In this document: in pieces, positions 59,131 through 64,000 of the stretch
Layout: every line of letters begins with the position of its first letter
How positions within the stretch are numbered: position 1 is the first letter of the stretch
Source: Paraphysomonas bandaiensis
Lineage: Eukaryota; Chrysophyceae
Assembly (NCBI GenBank): GCA_965644295.1
Contig: CBFFRP010000363.1
Coordinates: 558,001-622,000, forward strand
DNA length: 64,000 bases
Direction: 5' to 3'
Made by a program: the position numbers and the translations under genes
The notes under the pieces: model-generated
Seen by the model: only the letters and a program-made list of their open reading frames with translations
The model's database searches: none
What the model was told of the DNA's origin: nothing

Positions 59131-60996
59131 TATCCTACTATGTTACGCTACAGAAGCTGCTTGTGCGTCGCCGCAAGCACCAGGGTGTGACTCGTATGTG
59201 AGGGAGAGCTCTCTATGGGCTTGAGTTCTTGGAGTGCAGAAGGGTTGGGTCAGGGGGACGTCCCTTGGGGTAGGGCTTCGCAGGACTTTGTCGTGGAGGA
59301 TTTTGTATCAGTGCGTCAAGTGTTTCTAACCAGAGATACATGGGCGAGGGGAAAAATTCCCGCTCTTCTGGTAGAAACACAGTCCAACAAAAAGTTACAC
59401 CTTTTTAACTCGCTCCAAGCTCAATGTCTCCATTGAGACCGTGGTTGTGTCCCATCAGCGGGTCCGGGCTCAGACTGTTCCCTTCTCTCCAAGCAGGGCA
59501 ACATTTTGAAACACACCACACTGCCGACAAACACCTTGTCTTACCATGTTGTACATGCTCCCCGTTAGATAACGTGGCTTTGCAACCATTCTATTCACTA
59601 ACGCCGTCAGTTAAACTAAGTGCCTGCACCACTGCAGCGCTGTCTGTTCCTATTGGACATCTCCCTTGTAGACGCATCTGTCTCACACACCGTTCTCTAC
59701 GGTTACAACCACTCATCGCATGGCTCGTGCGGGTAGGCACTCGAAAACGGTCCACTTGTTCATTCGCTAACACCCATGTTCTCCATCGGCCCCGCTACCT
59801 TGTAAGACAGGACCATTTCTTGACGACCGCACAAACCAACCCAGCATGGTTAGTCTGTGCGTCTATGCACCAAGCAGAGCACCCCCTCACCCTGTTTGCC
59901 TATCATCCCCACAGCCCACACATCTCATTGGATGGACACAGTATTCCGCATACAGTATACTCGACTACATTCCAATACGGTGCAAATATACTGCAGTACA
60001 CCACACAGCTCACTCCGTCCCATGTACCTGTACTTGTACCTGTATACCTGTACTGTTGGACACATCACCATGTCCATGTACCTGTATACCTGTACTGTTG
60101 GACACATCACCGGCTCTTCTCTCTGTCCAACACACTCATAGCACCGCTGCACTGTCATACACACGCACCTTACACTCTACCTCCTCCTCGAGAACCTCCA
60201 GACAAACCATCTCCCCTCCCTCCGTCTCTGACACCTTGCCGTCATCTTCCTTCCACACACACTCTATGCCTCAGCCTGTACCCCCCTGCACCAACACAGA
60301 CACTAACAAGGGCAGCTGAGGACGTCCGAGTGTCTCCTCCAGACCATCATCATCATCACGATCTTCTCGTGCATAGGGCTATCAGAGTACTCGACCTCAG
60401 TGACTCTTGTTCTGTTGCGCAGTCCCACTCTCCTCAATCAGATGTTGCCTCTTTTGCACCGTCACACTCCCTCTCGACTCCCTGTTGCTGGATGACCCTC
60501 ATATCCCACTCCTGTCCAGCTATACACTCTCTTGCATGTGCTCTCTACCGCTGGCTAAGACAGCAAAAGAGTCGATTTCGACGCTTCTTCACAGTAGGCC
60601 ATAACCTTTTGCAAGACCTTCATCCACATACCTCCGAGCCACTTGGCACAATGCCTAAAGGAAGGCCACCAGATCGCCAATATAAGCAGGGTATAGTACT
60701 GTGTTCCCCTGGTTGCCGTGAGGTACATAAAGCAGTCCCCGATGCAAATTGCACACAATGTATGTGTAGTCTTAAGCGTTCCAGTGTTGTAGTAGTAGAC
60801 TTAGCTCACTGCTTTCACTTGTCATGCTGTACGTTGCACAACGTGTCCCCTACATACACATCTATCATATAGCGCCGCTGAGTCCTAGGACACACGACAA
60901 TGGCGAAACTCGCAATCAACATCAAGAACGGAAGTGGTCGCACCTTGGTGCTTGCGGCGACGCACAAGCAGCTTCTGTAGCGTTAAATAGTAGGAT
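59131..60996. mobile_element. 1.87-kb element with 61-base terminal inverted repeats
   Basis: The left end (59131-59191) and right end (60936-60996) are inverted copies with only about four mismatches (from TATCCTACTAT to GGTGTGAC/GGTGCGAC). Weaker inverted similarity continues about 25 bases outward on both sides. Each end can fold through TGCTTG/CAAGCA. No transposase is encoded. The interior is C/T-rich and contains a GTAC-rich promoter-like stretch (59940-60110) and a short coding start at 60652. A foldback or MITE-like element that captured host sequence is likely. Two opposed family A tips brought together by chance is the alternative. Confidence 0.6.
60652..60872 (+). CDS. Possible small Cys-rich/AT-hook-like ORF inside the TIR element
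   Basis: From this ATG the frame reads MPKGRPPDRQYKQGIVLCSP, GCREVHKAVPDANCTQCMC and SLKRSSVVVV, then stops at 60872. The GRPP core is AT-hook-like and the four Cys (CSPGC, CTQCMC) look like a zinc-binding set. The sequence upstream is GTAC-rich as before real genes here. It could be a captured first exon truncated by the element end. The longer upstream extension (482 codons from 59424) is C-rich and not credible as protein. I do not recognise the family. Confidence 0.3.
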
Positions 60997-61458
60997 AATG
61001 GAATTTGTGCTGATTAGTTATGGGTAGAGGTCTAACTAGTATGTCTAGCATTCAACTAGCCACTATATTGGCACAGGTTTTTAACGCCTATTGCTAAATA
61101 AAAAGACTTTCAATAATGGGCGAGGGGATAGATTGGGGCGTCGGCATGTCTTTGAATGGCTCCAGCCGCGAGTTGGCATAGTGGCGTCTCCGCTGATGCA
61201 GGGGTAGTGGAAGAGGAAGGCAACCGGATCTAAAATAAATTCATGGGAAGGTTATAAAAAGTAATATTTTCCAATTTAAAATTTATACGCACTATTGGGC
61301 AGAGCAAATCTAAGACTAAATTGGGGACTATGTTGATAAAAAACGAAAAATCTTTGTCAATATAGACACCTATTTCTATAATATTCAACGGTATCGAAGC
61401 AAAAATATAAATTATGTACAAGTCATCATTACAGCCAATGATACTTGCACACACATTT
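60997..61458. other. Intergenic
   Basis: Includes a stretch (61065-61115) resembling the small insert found in family A copy 3 (CGCCTATTGCTAAATAA, GACTTTCAAT). No supportable gene. Confidence 0.4.
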
Positions 61459-62092
61459 TTAGGTTAGGCTTCCTAGAATTTTAAAGTGATCTTCACTTAA
61501 TTCAATCCCGGCCTCTTCTTCGTACCACTGCAGAACATTGACGCATCCTGACGCAGCAGCAGCTAACGACGGTGTTACACCATTTTCATTGGGAGCGTAT
61601 ATATCTGCCCCCTTCGAAGCTAAATACTCAATGATATCTGGATATCCCCGCTTAGCAGCATGCCAGGACGGCGAGCAGAGTGCATTATCAACGATATGTA
61701 TACTACATCCATGCTCTACCAACAAGTGAAGGGCTTGCCTTCGCGCGTGTAAACAAGCTAGTGCACATGGAGTCAAACCAGAAAAAGTTTGAGCATCGAT
61801 GGTGCACCTACAAATAAACTATGAAACAGTTCGCTATTCGCCTGGAATCATCATACCCGTGACTAATAAGGAGGGATATACATGGACAATGCCCATACTG
61901 GGATACAATATGTAACGGTCTTGAACCATTATCATCAAGAATGAGATCCACATCGCAACCAAGCTCAATAAGTCGTGATATTTTATCTGCTGCCCCCCTT
62001 CTGCAGCACCGAGCCATGACCTCTGGAAAGTTTATTTCTTTCTTCACAGGGGAGAAAGACGGTAGAGCTGCCTTGCCTGGAGATCGGGGCAT
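61459..62092 (-). CDS. Ankyrin-repeat protein, two exons
   Basis: Exons 62092-61857 and 61807-61459 (49-base intron) give 194 residues. A short basic N-terminus (MPRSPGKAALPSFSPVKKE) precedes about five ankyrin repeats: VMARCCRRGAADKISRLIEL, GCDVDLILDDNGSRPLHIVS, LTPCALACLHARRQALHLLV, NALCSPSWHAAKRGYPDIIE and GVTPSLAAAASGCVNVLQW. The frame also opens with a GTG three bases earlier, but the ATG at 62092 is preferred. No other domain, signal peptide or membrane helix is present. It is probably a cytosolic protein-protein interaction module; the partner is unknown. It is divergent from the LPMO gene. Confidence 0.85.
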
Positions 62093-62633
62093 CACAAGAC
62101 GGTTACATTACCATAAACGATGCCAGTCAACGGACAACAAGTCGAGTAATTGTTGATGTCTAGATCACCAGCTACCAGCTACCAGCTACAGTTGCTGGAT
62201 ATATGAATCAATCATCTCTCTATATATGAGAGAGATGATACTGTATAGGTATACGGTATACCATAGCAGTAGTATGGTATGCAGTATGCAGTGATAATAA
62301 GATACTGTACACTGCAGTGATACTACACTGCACTACTTGGATGACTTGCTGCCAATAATTTCCTGTAAACGTATTATGATTGGTTCGGCATAATCTATAT
62401 GCAGCAGTATCTCTGTATACCAAGCAGCTTCAGTGCCGAGAGCGAGTGATCTTGGTGGATATGTTCCATCATACGTGCTCGTGCTCATCCATCCATATGG
62501 TAGGAAATTTCGATGAATTAGAGTTGGAGAAACCATATGAGGAAGTCCACTTTAGGAGTGCAGCAGATGCTTTACTTCAACAGCGACACATTGGAGGAAA
62601 GAACCTCTGCTCACATTTTCTTGTACTGAGATC
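62093..62633. promoter_or_regulatory. Divergent spacer of ankyrin and LPMO genes
   Basis: The 540-base spacer contains GATACTGTATAGGTATACGG, GTATGCAGTATGCAG and CTGTACACTGCAGTG words at 62240-62335, the same kind of GTAC/GTATAC cluster found at other gene starts. The plus-strand open frame from 62380 overlaps the LPMO exon in another frame and is a shadow. Confidence 0.4.
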
Positions 62634-64000
62634 ATGTTTACCCTCCTTTGTTTTATTATATTTTTATGCACAGTTATGTTATCTCGAGGTCACGGGTTCC
62701 TTGCGAGACCTGTTTCCCGAAACGCTGTGGGTATCGAGTCGAATGGTTTCTGCCAATGGGGTGATCGCATACCTTGCACTGGATGTGCTCATTGCTTTAA
62801 TCAACCGGAGATCACTACTGGATGTGGAATTATCCAGAGTAGAACTGGCGTTAGCGTGTACGGAAATGGGGAACTTTCTTATGCGAATACAGGTGGCTCG
62901 CTTATTTCTTCGACTTAGTTTCTAACTTTAATCAGGTGTGAAAACAACTTACATGAGTGGCCAAACTGTTTCCATGGAAGTTATTATCCCTGTTTATCAC
63001 GGGGGACATTTTCAGTTCCGTATACAAGATGTTGGCGATAATAGCGACCCGGATGGCTCCCAATGGCGAAACCTTGAGCCTCTAACTGTTGAGTCCTTTT
63101 ACCCTCAGTGCGACGATGTATCACAGGGTTGCGGTCCAGACCCTTGTCTATCTGAAAAAACTTGTGCTACTATTCCTTTGCGCAAGTATGGCGTACACAA
63201 TGATCATTATATCATTAACGTAACGCTTCCTCATGGACTAGTTTGCAGCCATTGTGTGCTACAGTGGCACTGGTTAACAGGGAATAGCTGCTGGCCAGAC
63301 TGGGTTGCTTGTGAAGGATCTGAGGAATTCTGGAACTGTGCTGATCTAGAGATTCTTCCCTCTGACTACACCCCGCCGCCTACAGCTGGCCCACCTCCGA
63401 CTCCAACACCTGCTTGCTCTACTGAATTGGGTGAAATAACTTGCTCGGGACATGGCATTGTTAAATGTCCTCCAGATGTATGCTGGCGTCCTGTGTGGAA
63501 GTGGCCAAATGACTACTGCGAGTTACGAACCTCACCATGCGCAGGTTGGGAACGAGACCAAGGAGGGTTGTCTTGGGAGCAGTGCTGCGCGTATGGGGGT
63601 CACTGCAAGGGCACAGGGCTATCTAACCCCCACCCGGAATTATGCCAATGTCAATGTTTTGATGGATATACAGGGGAGAATTGCAATATTTGTGCATACG
63701 AGTTTAATACCACTCTAACTGCCCCACCATCCTTTTCTCCAACCCTTCGTCCGACTGTGAGCCCCACTAATCCTCCTTCACCTAGACCATCACCAGACAG
63801 AGATTGTGAAAACCAGTGTTATTCAACTACTCCTTGTAGTGTATGGTACTATAATCTAGTTGACAGCTGGTGTCAAATTGACTGTGCACACTTGACAGAA
63901 CGCTATCCGTCAAGATGTATCACAGGGTGTCGTGATACTTCGTATGATAATACCGTGACTTCTCTACAGGACACTGTTTCCCGCTTGCTCTTTGGAGTGG
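62634..64000 (+). CDS. Secreted AA15-like LPMO with EGF-type module (3' end outside window)
   Basis: A probable copper-dependent lytic polysaccharide monooxygenase that oxidatively cleaves chitin or cellulose. Exon 62634-62892 gives a signal peptide (MFTLLCFIIFLCTVMLSRG) ending just before His20, which would be the mature N-terminal histidine of the copper-binding histidine brace (HGFLARPVSRNA). Exon 2 (from 62937) provides VIIPVYHGGHFQFRIQD, whose His is the likely second ligand, and the C-terminal LPMO signature CVLQWHWLTGNSCW with EEFWNCADLEI. A Pro/Thr linker (TPPPTAGPPPTPTPAC) leads to an EGF-like Cys-rich module (ITCSGHGIVKC to CQCFDGYTGENC), a second Pro-rich linker and another Cys-rich domain (CENQCYSTTPCSVWYYN). 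The frame is open to the last base, so the gene continues. Family assignment to AA15 rather than AA10 or AA11 is by overall pattern. Confidence 0.85.

Noticed and set aside
59424-60872. 482-codon plus-strand open frame
   Set aside because: C-rich, stop-poor sequence with no domain, low-complexity Pro/His/Thr/Ser runs and direct DNA repeats (CTGTATACCTGTACTGTTGG). It lies inside a TIR element. Only the short part from 60652 looks protein-like.
62380-62925. 181-codon plus-strand open frame overlapping the LPMO start
   Set aside because: It overlaps the signal-peptide exon in another frame, has no motif, and begins inside the divergent spacer.

Overview
The window is nuclear DNA of a unicellular or simple eukaryote. 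Most protein genes are split by very short GT-AG introns (usually 34-125 bases). The standard genetic code fits throughout: my spliced models close in frame at canonical stops and their exon sums are multiples of three. The gene content (prefoldin, UGGT, NFU1, a meiotic MER3/HFM1 helicase, UDP-galactopyranose mutase, D-glycerate 3-kinase) rules out bacteria and viruses. Cysteine-rich EGF-like secreted proteins, a beta-helix protein with a polytopic tail, and an LPMO joined to EGF modules point to a stramenopile or other SAR/algal lineage. This is an inference; no marker here fixes the clade, and the TRIM-NHL protein with a filamin-like domain would also fit a holozoan relative.

Layout. 0.7-8.8 kb: prefoldin subunit 4, a secreted class 3 lipase, then the divergent pair D-glycerate 3-kinase (-) / GT92-like glycosyltransferase (+). 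9.5-19.8 kb: HFM1/MER3 helicase (-), a small unknown nuclear-type protein (+), UDP-galactopyranose mutase (-) and a secreted EGF-like protein (+). 21.3-28.8 kb: UGGT (-), a small unknown gene (-) and a GNAT acetyltransferase (-). 28.8-34.3 kb: repeats and broken ORFs. 34.3-38.5 kb: TRIM-NHL (-) and a seven-helix receptor (+), separated by a roughly 630-base TACA microsatellite. 38.5-41.1 kb: repeats. 41.1-47.3 kb: a 1,984-residue beta-helix/membrane protein (-). 47.58-47.68 kb: a tRNA gene with its halves in reversed order. 49.1-50.7 kb: a decayed zinc-finger transposon. 50.8-58.1 kb: NFU1 (-) and a giant tandem-repeat coiled-coil protein (+). 58.5-61 kb: repeats, including an element with 61-base terminal inverted repeats. 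61.5-64 kb: an ankyrin protein (-) and an LPMO-EGF protein (+) that runs off the end.

The clearest unusual item is the tRNA locus at 47583-47662. The 3' half (A38 to position 73) lies upstream of the 5' half (G1 to A37). The halves are separated by 7 bases, and a T9 Pol III terminator follows. All stems close, and a short central helix with two opposite 3-nt bulges places the cuts so as to give a normal 7-nt loop with anticodon CCU. This is the structure of a circularly permuted tRNA-Arg(CCU) gene. Other notable points are GTAC/GTATAC-rich islands upstream of most gene starts, a 159-base in-frame repeat with higher-order duplication, and a repeat family that keeps the same Cys-rich ORF in three copies.

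Functional themes are ER glycoprotein quality control and glycan synthesis (UGGT, UGM, GT92), secreted or cell-surface proteins (lipase, EGF protein, beta-helix protein, LPMO), meiosis (HFM1), mitochondrial Fe-S assembly (NFU1) and signalling (TRIM-NHL, 7TM receptor). The genes do not form operons. Six divergent pairs probably share promoter regions.
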